Position numbers and translations under genes: made by a program. Below, piece by piece: positions 44,534 to 54,439 of a stretch of 64,000 nt of DNA (position 1 is its first letter; each line of letters starts with the position of its first letter). Source of the DNA: Flaccisagitta enflata (Eukaryota; Chaetognatha; Sagittoidea; Aphragmophora); the NCBI GenBank assembly GCA_965153355.1, contig OZ231126.1, positions 54,250,001 through 54,314,000 of the forward strand, written 5' to 3'. A model generated the notes under the pieces. That model made no database searches. It was not told where the DNA came from and saw nothing but the letters and a program-made list of their open reading frames with translations.

Positions 44534-46684
44534 TGGCTGACAGACACACAAACAAACGTACAGACAGAGAGACAGACAGATAAAAACAACAGAAAGTAAT
44601 TTATTGAATCAAATCCTCTGAGGGAAATAATAAACGAGTTTGCAAAACAAATTGAGGCAAGGGCTTGATTAATATGTGCTGATCATTAGTATGCCTTGGC
44701 CCTACCTGCTATACATTTATTTTTAGATTTTTTTTTTTACCACACACTAAATTGTAAGAATCAATAAAAAACAGATCTATTTCATCAAGAAATACCCATC
44801 TAGATGAGAATCACTCTTTTATTTCCTACTTTTTGTTTAGCATTGGCTTAAAAAGCATAGGAATCAAAGAAAATCAATTAAAAGGCTGTCGTGCTTAGAT
44901 TTCCTGTCGTGCTTGGAATTGGCTTTGAAGTCCCTAGGCTCTAAGCTGCCATACATCGCTGCCTATGCTAATAGGTCTACGCTACAAGGTCTTGTTTCAA
45001 CTCAATTCTTATATATCAGGCTAATGTCACAATCTCGTTTCGATGCGAGAACCCGACTTACCAACACATTAACAGTGTTACCGCAATGTCTATTGCATTG
45101 TGACAAGTTTTTATAGTTGGAAGACCTTCCTAACTACCTGAATTACTTTGCCAAACCATTTTTTGTGACTACCCCTAGGGGGCCTAAAAATTAGGTCAAA
45201 ATAGCCACATTAGCATGTCCGGATTTTGTCCAGACAAGTAAATAACAAGCAAAACCTATCAAAAAATAGATTATTTGATCATTTCTCAGCTTTTGATCAG
45301 TTATCATCAATCCAATGTGATGTACAAAAAATTTCATCCTACTGCGCAAATGCTAAGTTCTTCAAATATTGCATTATCAACAAATTTTGATCCTTCAAAT
45401 TTTTTTGCCATTTCATGGCAATATCTGAGTATGCCGATTATCTTTTTTTAAAGCACTATGAATTCTCAAAGTTAATCACTTTTCAGGTTTCTATCTAATA
45501 GAGGACTACTTGAAGGACATATGCTCCAAATTTCATGCCACTGTGACACCCCAATCCCGCCAAATGACATTTGTCTTCAAGCGTGATTATTCCGCACACC
45601 CCCCCAGCTCTTCTGTCACGCTCATGTCGCGCTTTAGGTCTGTCACGCCAATGTGAAACTAATGATGGAAATTTGGATAACACAATTAGAAAGAGCATGA
45701 AATTTTGCATCTATACTTAAAATTTCAGGTCTTAACTCTCGGGAAATCAGCCATAATAAAATTTTCAATGTGATTGGTCAGTAAATTGTTGCAGAATAAT
45801 CACGCTTCACGATGAATCTTCGTAGTTAATTCTTTGTTATCGGCGCTTGTATGCACTCCCAGCAAAGTGGTAAACCAAAAAAATCACGAAATGCCCATAT
45901 CTTGGAAACCCTTTGAGAGAGACAAAAGAATTTTTGCATGGATCAATATTGTACTGAAACTATTACAAATAGAGCTTTTGGTGCTTCTGGGACACATCTA
46001 ACCAACCCAACCAGCCTACCACCCCAAAATTTTAAAAAATGGCATAACTTCTAAGATATTTGTCCAAATTGGCTGAAATTTTGCACAGTGGTTCTTTCAG
46101 AGAATGCCCACTTAAATTTGATCGTTGCAGTAAATTTTTGACAAGTGGCCCAACCAGTCAAAAAAGCTGCTTATAGAGAATTTTCAAAAAAAATTGAAAT
46201 CTCAATTTTTTTCAGCAGAATCGTGTCAGATTGAATTCTTGAACTGTGATTTAGTAAAATATTCCCATTTTTTTGGTTTTGCTGACTAAAACAACTCAAT
46301 TTTTGTTTTTTTTAGATCATTATTCGTTGCATTTCAGCCTAATTTACATGAAAATCAAGGATCAGTAACAAAATTCAGTTTTTGAACCATAGTCATATTG
46401 ACATAAGCTATATGATTATGAATGTTTTTGTCAAATTTTCTCAATTTTAAAATTGACCTATTTCGCCATCTCGCAAAAAGGAGATCATAGAAACAGCCAT
46501 CAATAATTCATATTCTATAGGGCGGAGTGAAGTTGGTAGAAAACCTAATACTCAATACTGTATCTATATTCGATAAAAAGATCACCCAAAATAAGACAAC
46601 CGTAGGTAAAAACTTTAATCGAGCAGTGCGGTACAGTATAAGAAACGGACAAATAATAGTATAAATAGGTCACGAGTCATTGGT
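44148..46684. other. Intergenic interval, mostly unique
   Basis: It contains a short GA run (44,497-44,533) preceded by GACATCACGTGACGTCCCTG, related to 19,195. A pair of short inverted motifs AAGCGTGATTATTCCGCA (45,577) and TGCAGAATAATCACGCTT (45,790) may bound a decayed MITE. The frames at 44,913-45,116 and 45,495-45,710 are not recognisable. Confidence 0.45.
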
Positions 46685-46831
46685 TTAGAGATGAATGACA
46701 TCTTCTTCGCCTTCGTTTTCGTCATCTTTTACGTTCTCAGTCTCCAGGTCAGCCTCGATTTCTGTGTCTGCCTCTGTCGGGGGTTCCTTTTCCTCTTCTT
46801 CATCTTCCTTCACCGCAAAAAAACCACTCAC
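46685..46831 (-). CDS. Gene 2, terminal exon (acidic tail)
   Basis: The acceptor TCTCCTTAG (minus strand) precedes 46,831; the TAA stop is at 46,685-46,687. It encodes 48 residues: VSGFFAVKEDEEEEKEPPTE followed by an Asp/Glu-rich stretch ending EGEEDVIHL. It enters in phase 0, matching the donor at 47,094. Such acidic tails are common in cytosolic and nuclear proteins and do not identify a family. Confidence 0.8.
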   Translation of the reverse strand: MSGFFAVKEDEEEEKEPPTEADTEIEADLETENVKDDENEGEEDVIHL

Positions 46832-47093
46832 CTAAGGAGAAAAGATGTTCAGTGGTTCTAACAGATGATTCTCGTTTGGGATGCCTATTGCTCTTAAAAT
46901 ATACATCCTAAACCTAAAAAAAACAATTCTTTTCTTGAGCCAGTCGCGATGACATTCCATGCAAACATATCGGCGGTGATAAGGCGGAAATTCCAAGCAT
47001 ATGCTTATATGTCTGACCATCCTAACCAAACCCAACGCGATCGGGACAACGTCTTCGGCCTCTTCCTTTCACGCCGTTTTCTTCACCATATAC

Positions 47094-47326
47094 CTCTTCT
47101 TTCACTTCTTCTACATCTTCCAACGTTTGTTCGAGAAGCAAAGAAGGGTGGTTGGCTGCGGAAGCGGCGACGGTGGCGGCGGCAGCGGCGGTCATTGGAA
47201 CTGTGCTATGTGAGACAGGAATGGTGGTCTCGGTCGTCTCGACACCGATTGGCGCGATGGGAGTTTGATTTTGAGGTAAACTTGCAGGCGGTGGCGATAG
47301 GGGAGCTTCATTCTCTGATATGGAGC
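47094..47326 (-). CDS. Gene 2, internal exon
   Basis: The acceptor CGCTCATCTCAG precedes 47,326; the donor GAAGAG-GTATAT ends it at 47,094. Length 233, entering with two bases and ending in phase 0. It encodes SISENEAPLSPPPASLPQNQ, a Thr/Pro/Val segment, an Ala run MTAAAAATVAASAAN and the acidic segment LLEQTLEDVEEVKEE. Low-complexity and probably disordered. A second upstream frame on the plus strand here (46,949-47,335) is a shadow. Confidence 0.8.
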
Positions 47327-47450
47327 CTGAGATGAGCGCGGATAACTCATTACAAAAGTAATGTTCGATCGCACAAACAAGTCTCGTTATAGTAATTCAA
47401 AGATATCATACGACATGGAAAACATTGGCAGCCTAACTGTGGAGACTAAC

Positions 47451-47571
47451 CCGGCGTATCGTTGCCTTGCGTGTCATTGAGCGGATCGTTTTTCGTTTGC
47501 ACTTTGGCAGTTCCAGACTTGGATTTCTTCGGCTCGGAGCGCGTAATTGCCTCCGACATCGACGATACGTT
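47451..47571 (-). CDS. Gene 2, internal exon
   Basis: The acceptor TTTTGACAG precedes 47,571; the donor GCCGG-GTTAGT ends it at 47,451. Phase 0 in, phase 1 out (121 nt). It encodes NVSSMSEAITRSEPKKSKSG and ends NDPLNDTQGNDTPG: a basic, then polar disordered segment. The internal ATG could be a start, but the upstream exon at 63,283 joins in frame. Confidence 0.78.
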
Positions 47572-49060
47572 CTGTCAAAATGGTCAAAGGGGGGAAAAAT
47601 TAAGATCCCTTATCTTGCTGTAGACCGGTAAAATGAGTACCGAGTAGGCCAAATTGTTATACAGGAGGTATGTACCCTTTAGAGTCCCCACGTACCGATG
47701 TCCCCGTCCACCCCAACCGACAACCGAAGGCTCATCAACACGCGAAAAAAAACTGATACAAAATCTCCCTACGAGAGATGAGAAACAGCACGATTTAAAA
47801 TAATCAAGGGTTTTTTTTCCCATTCTCTAGGCTAAATTTCTTTTTTTCCCCCTCTCGTCCTTCTTCGTAACACCGCGAAATTTCTCTTTATAATTAAGAT
47901 TTTTCAAGGAAATTTCCATTTCTGCGACTCAGCAAGGGGCTTAGCAAGTTGTCACACACGTCAAAAATCGGATCGAACGAATAACGAAAGGATAAAAAGG
48001 CAAAAACGACAAAAACGGCAATGACAAAAATCAAAGAGCACAAAACGGCACACGGGAAATATTCCAACAAAACGACTGAATTGCAGACACTCGCTCGGTC
48101 GGTTGTTCGAAAAGGATAACCATAACAAAAAAAAAGACAGTAATTTCATTATACTCCTACACACTCATTTTTTTGATCTGGTTAAAATCCTTTTAGAAAG
48201 TAATAGTTAATCAAATTACCTACTCAGTAAAAAAATCAGAACTCAAAAAAGTTAATTTTTGAGCCCGTAGCATCATTTTTTGTGAAAAAACATCAGAAAA
48301 TAAAGAAAGGAAAAAAACTCCATATTTACAACTTTTAGAAAATAAACTTTTTGGAGTTCTGATTTTTTTGCTGAGTCACAAAATCAATATACTATGAACG
48401 CCTGAGAAGATTTTTGAGGCTGCTTAAAAAAATAAGCTTGCAGTTACGATTGTATGTCAAGTGAAAATCAAACGCCATTGGCGAATCATCATTTGACAAA
48501 TTATGCAAAAATTGTTGCTACAGCCACAAAAATCAACTTTTTGAGTTCTGATTTTTTTGCTGAGTCACAAATTTGTCATACTGCTACCACCTAAAAGGAT
48601 TCACGCATTTAATATGACATCGTACAAGCATTTGAGCAGGGCCGGTCTCTGAAACTGTCTGATTATGATCAGATAGTGTGTTCTGAGGGCCGGAAAACTT
48701 TCGGCAAAAAAATCCCGCTTGGGAGTTTTCGACCAAACTCTCACTGCTCACGTATGGTGACGTCATTCTTTTCTTGATTATCAACTTTTTCCACAACAAA
48801 GCTTGCCAAGTTTCTTCCGCAGATTAATTGTTTCGGACAAGCAAAAAAAGTATTTTTTACCATTTTTAGCGCAAATTTTGAGTTCACCACACACCATTAT
48901 TGATTGTCTAGGTTGACATTAAATGACGTAAAATGAGGCTAAAAGACGCGAAATGGCGTACCACTTCCGGTTTGAGCAAAATTCTTTTTCTTCTTTAAGA
49001 ACTACAGTATAGCGCTCATGGTGGCTTGTTAAACTACCTTGATCTAGCTATGATCTGTAC
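47572..49060. other. Gene 2 intron interval
   Basis: Mostly unique AT-rich sequence. TTTTTGAGTTCTGATTTTTTTG occurs at about 48,350 and 48,537 as an ~190-bp spaced direct repeat with GCTGAGTCACAAA. A minus-strand copy of the repeat CGTACAAGCATTTGAGCAGG (48,590-48,740) has an inverted partner at 54,240-54,400. Confidence 0.5.
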
Positions 49061-49062
49061 TA

Positions 49063-49194
49063 GGGATGTGGAAGCGGTCGATTTTAATGCCGCTTCCACC
49101 GCTTCCGCTTCCGCTTCCGCTTCCATTTTACAGTTCAAATACTAGTAGCTTTCCCATCCTCTAAATCGGAAGCGGTCAATCGCTTCCACATCCC
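49063..49194. mobile_element. GGGATGTGGAAGCGG MITE, copy A, TA duplication
   Basis: The 132-bp element runs from GGGATGTGGAAGCGGTCGAT to its complement ending CCACATCCC. TA lies on both sides (49,061-62 and 49,195-96). Internal hexamer run GCTTCC. Copies at 30,683 and, as a fragment, 17,491. Confidence 0.85.
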
Positions 49195-50005
49195 TAATCT
49201 GTACATGTTCATAATCGTTAGCTGATCTTAGCGCCGTACACGCCACAATTTAATTTGCATGTCACTTCCGGTTTGGGTGAATTTACCATTTGCACTTATT
49301 CTTCAAACAAGTGCACGCGCACATGTGATTTTTGACAGTTTCTTTGGTGCCGTCCTGCACATCATATTCTATAACAGAAAAACTTGAGATTAAACCCAAA
49401 GCCGAACCCGAGCCAACCCCAAACAACCCCTAGCAACCCCAAGCAACCGCTGCCCAAAAAACATGTTTCCTGTGACGACCAAAAATATGTTTCTTCCTGG
49501 TAAACGCGATTACAGCATGAACACATTCATGAATTTCAACTGCCCTACGAGGTTGTGAGCGAAGTGAATGAGCGATCCTGTGAACAGAGCAAGCAAGCGA
49601 GCATAATAAAGTGAGCCTACCGCATACATACATATGTACATACGTACATACATACAAACATGCATACATACAATACATACAATTGCTCTTGATTAGATCT
49701 AACAAATAAAAAAATGTAGGGACTGAAGATAAAAGCTTGGTGAAAATTGACCAATGCTTACGACTTTTTTCCTCACGACGACAGCCGCCATTACTGGTAA
49801 GTATGAATGCAAAAATAACCAAAAACATATAGGTATATATGAGTTTTGAGCACATGAGGGGGTAAAACATACCATCAACCGTAAGTGCCGCTAAACTTTT
49901 TTTCAACATAGTTATGCCGTTGTATAATGCTACAAACGAGTTGAATTATACTGTTCCTGCATTTAATTTCATCAAACCAAATCCATAGTGATTTTTGAAA
50001 GTATA
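49195..50005. other. Intron interval with (CATA)n tract
   Basis: CAACCCCAAGCAACC repeats (49,415-49,450) and a short CATACATACA tract (49,625-49,680). The 159-residue minus frame (49,430-49,909) has no recognised domain. Confidence 0.4.
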
Positions 50006-50008
50006 ATT

Positions 50009-50009
<1 letters not shown>

Positions 50010-50043
<34 letters not shown>
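50010..50043. repeat. Poly-T tract (34)
   Basis: Uninterrupted T run; no retroposed body is recognisable beside it. Confidence 0.9.
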
Positions 50044-50044
<1 letters not shown>

Positions 50045-50118
50045 AGTGATTGGATATTAGCTTTTGAATTACCTGCAGTATCATCCTATAATGTATCTAC
50101 AATATGCAAAAAGGAGCA

Positions 50119-50267
50119 AAACAAGGCCGCATACACGGCAGTCCAGTCGCGGATGGTTGGCCAGGAGCAGTAATGCAAAAACCACTTGGAATTCAATAAT
50201 ATTAACGACCAACAAACCCACCGACCGACACAGGAAGGTGTAGAGTCGCGTGTCTGCGGCTAAAAAC
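50119..50267 (-). repeat. Family I copy 20
   Basis: AACAAGGCCGCATACACGGC, GTCGCGGATGGTTGGCCAGG and AGAGTCGCGTGTCTGCGGCT. Confidence 0.85.
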
Positions 50268-50322
50268 GGCTTTTCCTAAGACAAAGAGAATTAGGTACAA
50301 ATCAGGACATTTATGTATCTCA

Positions 50323-50484
50323 ACCTTTCCACGAGGGAGTGAAGTGAGTGAGTAAAGTGAGCAAAGTGATTGAGCAAAGTGAGTGAGTGAGTCTGTTGAT
50401 GAGGCAAGCCTTATGCTGCAGAGCAAATGAGCAGAGTGAGCGGAGCGAGTGAACGAATGTAGTGAGCGACCAAGTGGCTCGTTA

Positions 50485-50531
<47 letters not shown>

Positions 50532-50558
50532 ACACACACACTCACACTCACACTCACA

Positions 50559-50589
<31 letters not shown>

Positions 50590-50590
50590 C
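50323..50590 (-). repeat. GAGTGAGCG-type repeat copy B plus (AC)n
   Basis: AGTGAGTGAGTAAAGTGAGC and GTAGTGAGCGACCAAGTGGC are the inverted form of copy A (3,379). An AC run with CACTCA interruptions follows, 50,487-50,590. Confidence 0.7.
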
Positions 50591-50634
50591 GACAAAGGGA
50601 GACGGAGAGGCAAAGAGAGACAGAGATTGAATAA

Positions 50635-50829
50635 CAACAAGGCCGGATACGCGGCCATCAGTTGCGGACGGGTGGGCAGGGGCGAATATGCGGGTTTTCT
50701 CACTTTTCGACTCATGCTGACAGACGGATGGACGGACGGATGGACGGACAGACCAACCGACGGATGGACGGATGGACAGAAAGACGGAGGGACAAAGCCT
50801 CTTATAGAGTTGCGTGTCCGCAACTAAAA
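50635..50829 (-). repeat. Family I copy 21
   Basis: AACAAGGCCGGATACGCGGC, GTTGCGGACGGGTGGGCAGG, a GGATGGACGGAC run, and ATAGAGTTGCGTGTCCGCAA. Confidence 0.88.
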
Positions 50830-51119
50830 ACAGACAAGCAATCGACCAGACATGAGACATCATGACATGCACACACAGAAGAACATGCACTGAAAAAAAG
50901 AGACTTTCACTTACGACTTTTATTGGTAACAAAAAGGAACTGACCCAATGTTGAGTCGTAATTGGTGAAATTGAGAAAAAAAAAATCTGCTTTTAAGGCC
51001 TTTTTTGGAAAGGAAATTCAATTTTCTTGACAACCCCTTGACCAATTGAGTTGAAATTTTGTATAGAACAAGCCCAACAGGCCAACAGTCGCGTGCTAAG
51101 TTACACAAAACTACACAAC

Positions 51120-51323
51120 GTCATACTACACACAACTACATAACTTCATACTACATACTTAACATACTACATACTTACTACATACTTACATACTACATAC
51201 TTACATACTTACATACTTACATACTTACATACTTACATACTTACCTAATTACATACATATTTACATACTTGCATACATACATACTTACATATTCACTTAC
51301 ATACTTACATACATACTACATAC

Positions 51324-51354
<31 letters not shown>

Positions 51355-51403
51355 CATACATACATACATACATACATACATACATACATACTTACTTACA
51401 TAC

Positions 51404-51434
<31 letters not shown>

Positions 51435-52485
51435 CATACATACATACTTACATACTTACATACTTACATATTCACATACATACTTACTTACATACTTACA
51501 TACTTACATACCTACATACTTACTTACATACTTACATACTTACATACTTACCTACATACTCACATACTTACATACTTACTTACATACATACTTACTTACA
51601 TACTTACTTACATACTTACATACTTACCTACATACTCACATACATACTTACGTACTTACATACTTACATATTTACTTACTTACATACTTACCTACATACT
51701 CACATACTTACATACATACTTACATACATACTTACATACTTACATACTTACATATACATACTTACATACTTACCTACATACTCACATACTTACATACTTA
51801 CGTACTTACATACTTACTTACATACTTACATACTTACATACTTACATACTTACATACTTACCTACATACTCACATACTTACATACTTACATACATACTTA
51901 CTTACATACATACTTACATACTTACATACTTACATACTTACATACTTACATACTCACATACCTACATACTTACTTACATACTTACATACTTACATACTTA
52001 CCTACATACTCACATACTCACATACTCACATACTTACAAACTTACGTACTTACATACTTACATACATACTTACTTACATACTTATATACTTACATACTTA
52101 CCTACATACTCACATACTTACATACTTACGTACTTACATACTTACATATTTACATACTTACATACTTACATACTTACATACTTACCTACATACTTACATA
52201 CTTACATACTTGCTTATATACATACTTACATACTTGCTATTGCCTTACATACTTACATACTTACTTACATACTTACATACCTCACATACCACATATTACA
52301 TACTTACATACATACTTACATACTTACCATTTACATACTTACATAACACATGCACCATACCATACTTACCTACATACTCACATACTTACATACTTACGTA
52401 CTTACATACTTGCATACATACTTACTTACTTACTTACATACTTACATACTTACCTACATACTCACATACTTACATACTATCTCTG
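51120..52485. repeat. (CATACTTA)n satellite, ~1.36 kb
   Basis: CATACTTA and CATA units with periodic CCTACATACTCA variants. The 475-residue Tyr/Leu/Thr frame is a translation; the plus strand lacks stop triplets in the basic unit. Confidence 0.96.
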
Positions 52486-52589
52486 AAAGTTACATACTAC
52501 AACCTCATACTACATAACTTCATACTACAACTTCATACTTCATAATGTCTGTCCCAAAAAAAGTTACATTCTGAACCAATAACGAGTGT

Positions 52590-52965
52590 CCAATAAAAAG
52601 TTGACAAAATACCCAAAATTCTCAAAAATACCCAGTGATACCCAAAAATACCCAAAACTACCCAAATACACCCAAAAATACCCAAAAACACCTATAAATA
52701 CCCATTTATACTCAACAATACTCAAAAATACCCAAAAGTACCCAAAAATATATGAAAGTACCCTAAAATACCCTGAAGTACCCTAAAGTACCCAGAAATA
52801 CCCTAAAATAATCAAAAATACCCACAAGTACCCAAAAATATCTTAAAATATCCTAAAGTACCTTAAGTACTTAGAATAACTTGAGTACCTTAAAGTACCC
52901 TGAAGTACCCTAAAGTCCCCTGAAATACCCTAGAGTACCTTAAATTACCTTAAAATATCTTAAAA
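52590..52965. repeat. (TACCCAAAAA)n 10-bp satellite
   Basis: TACCCAAAAATACCCAAAAC units grade into CCTAAAGTACCTTAAA variants. Confidence 0.92.
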
Positions 52966-53310
52966 AGTCATAATTTTAACAATGTGACGGACGGACGGAC
53001 CGACAGACCGACCTACCGACCGACACGGCAAGGTGTAGAGTCGCGTGCACGCGACTAAAAACTACTTGAAACTACGCATTGAATAAGCCTCATCCTAAAG
53101 TTTTAGACTAATTAAGAAAGAAATTTTGATTTTATGAAGATACATAAATTTCGTGGGTTCAGTTTTTTAGCGATTTTGACCTGATGGTCAATGATAAGTT
53201 GTTGAGCGGTCAGTTGTGGGTCACCTCGGCTCGCCACGCGGCTCTTACATCCCAATGCATCACTTTGGATCTATCTTGGCCATGGGCGCGTTCGTTGAGT
53301 TTTAAAACGT

Positions 53311-53660
53311 AACAAGGCCAACACCTTTAAGTCGCATGCGAGACTTTCTAACTTAGAATGATTCAGAATGCCTAAGAATGACTTAGAATGACTTTGAATG
53401 AACTAAAATGACTTAAAATGACCAACAAGGACTTAAAATGATGGAATGACCTAATGACCTAAAATAACTTAGAGTGACTAAAAATGACTTAAAATGACTT
53501 AAAATGACTTAGAATGACTTGAAATGACTAAAAGTAACTTAAAGAAATAAAAGTGATAAAAAAAGTAAAGTGTGACCGACCAACCGACCGACCGACCAAC
53601 CGACCGACCAACCAACCGACGGACAAAGCGGGTTGTAGAGTCGCGTGCACGCGACCAAAA
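53311..53660 (-). repeat. Family I copy 23 (GACTTA core)
   Basis: AACAAGGCCAACACCTTTAA, a GACTTAAAAT satellite, a CGACCGACCAAC run, then AGAGTCGCGTGCACGCGACC. Same internal satellite as copies 1 and 7. Confidence 0.88.
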
Positions 53661-54239
53661 ATGAGAAAAATTCTGATTTTTAGGTCTTTTTTGAAAAAGA
53701 AATTCAATTTTCTCGGCAACCGCACGATCGATGGAGTGGAAATTTTCATCAGAGAAACTACTAAAAAATATGCGTCGAATGAGCCCTATCCCAACGTTTT
53801 ACTCCCATAAGAACAGGAATTATGATTTTATGAATATGATTTAGACCGGAAGGTGAATAATAAGTTGTAGAGTGGTCAGTTGGGGGTCGCCTCGGCTCGC
53901 CACGCGGCTTTTAGACCCCATACTTTGGATCTATCTTAGCCATGGGAGCCATATCTTGCGTACACGTGCGTCTACGGAGTTGCTATAAATCGTGTCAGAA
54001 AAAAAAGAGTAAAATAAAGTTGCCTTTTTTGAAATGAAATTCAATTTCCTCTACAACCACTTGACTGATTAAGCTGAAATTTTTTAAAGAAAAACTACTA
54101 AACAATACGCGTCGAATGAGCCCTATCCCAAAGTTGTACTCTAACAAGGACAAGAATCATGATTTTATGAAGATATAAAAATTTCGGCAAGCTTTGATTA
54201 AAAATGAGTGTAAAATATGACATTCTCCTCTGTGGAGCA

Positions 54240-54400
54240 GTAGAGGTTGGGTGAATTTTCCTGAGCGGAATTTTTTTTCCGAAAGTTTTCCGGCCTTCAG
54301 AAGACACATCCCGATCATATTCAGATGGTCTCAGAGACCGGCCCAGCTCAAATACTTGTACGATGTCATATTAAATGCGTGGATTTGAAGTTATTCCAAA
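54240..54400 (+). repeat. Interspersed repeat shared with 48,590-48,740
   Basis: GAAAGTTTTCCGGCC, TCAGAGACCGGCCCAGCTCA and CGATGTCATATTAAATGCGT occur here and in inverted orientation at 48,590-48,740. Both lie in the same gene 2 intron. Confidence 0.75.
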
Positions 54401-54439
54401 AAATCTTGAAAGAGTATGGGTCCGAGACTGGGGACAATC

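Larger units (their letters stand above)
51067..53060 (-). mobile_element. Giant family I copy 22 (CATACTTA and TACCCAAAAA core)
   Basis: The left end ACAAGCCCAACAGGCCAACA with GTCGCGTGC and the right end GAGTCGCGTGCACGCGACTA with AAAA are the standard family I ends. Between them are 1.4 kb of CATACTTA repeats, 0.4 kb of TACCCAAAAA repeats and a GACGGACC run. It lies between A residues inside a copy of the ~330-bp unit. Confidence 0.8.
50940..54230. repeat. ~330-bp tandem unit, three copies, two interrupted by family I
   Basis: The unit includes GAAATTCAATTTTCT, GTCGAATGAGCCCTATCC and CACCTCGGCTCGCCACGCGG. Copies lie at about 50,990 (interrupted by the element at 51,067-53,060), 53,690 and 54,025. 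The break inside the first copy shows the exact ends of the inserted element. Confidence 0.7.

Noticed and set aside
46949-47335. 128-residue plus-strand frame
   Set aside because: Opposite strand of gene 2 exons, which have consistent splice sites and phases on the minus strand.
51059-52486. 475-residue Tyr/Leu/Thr open frame
   Set aside because: Translation of CATACTTA repeats, whose unit contains no stop triplet on this strand.
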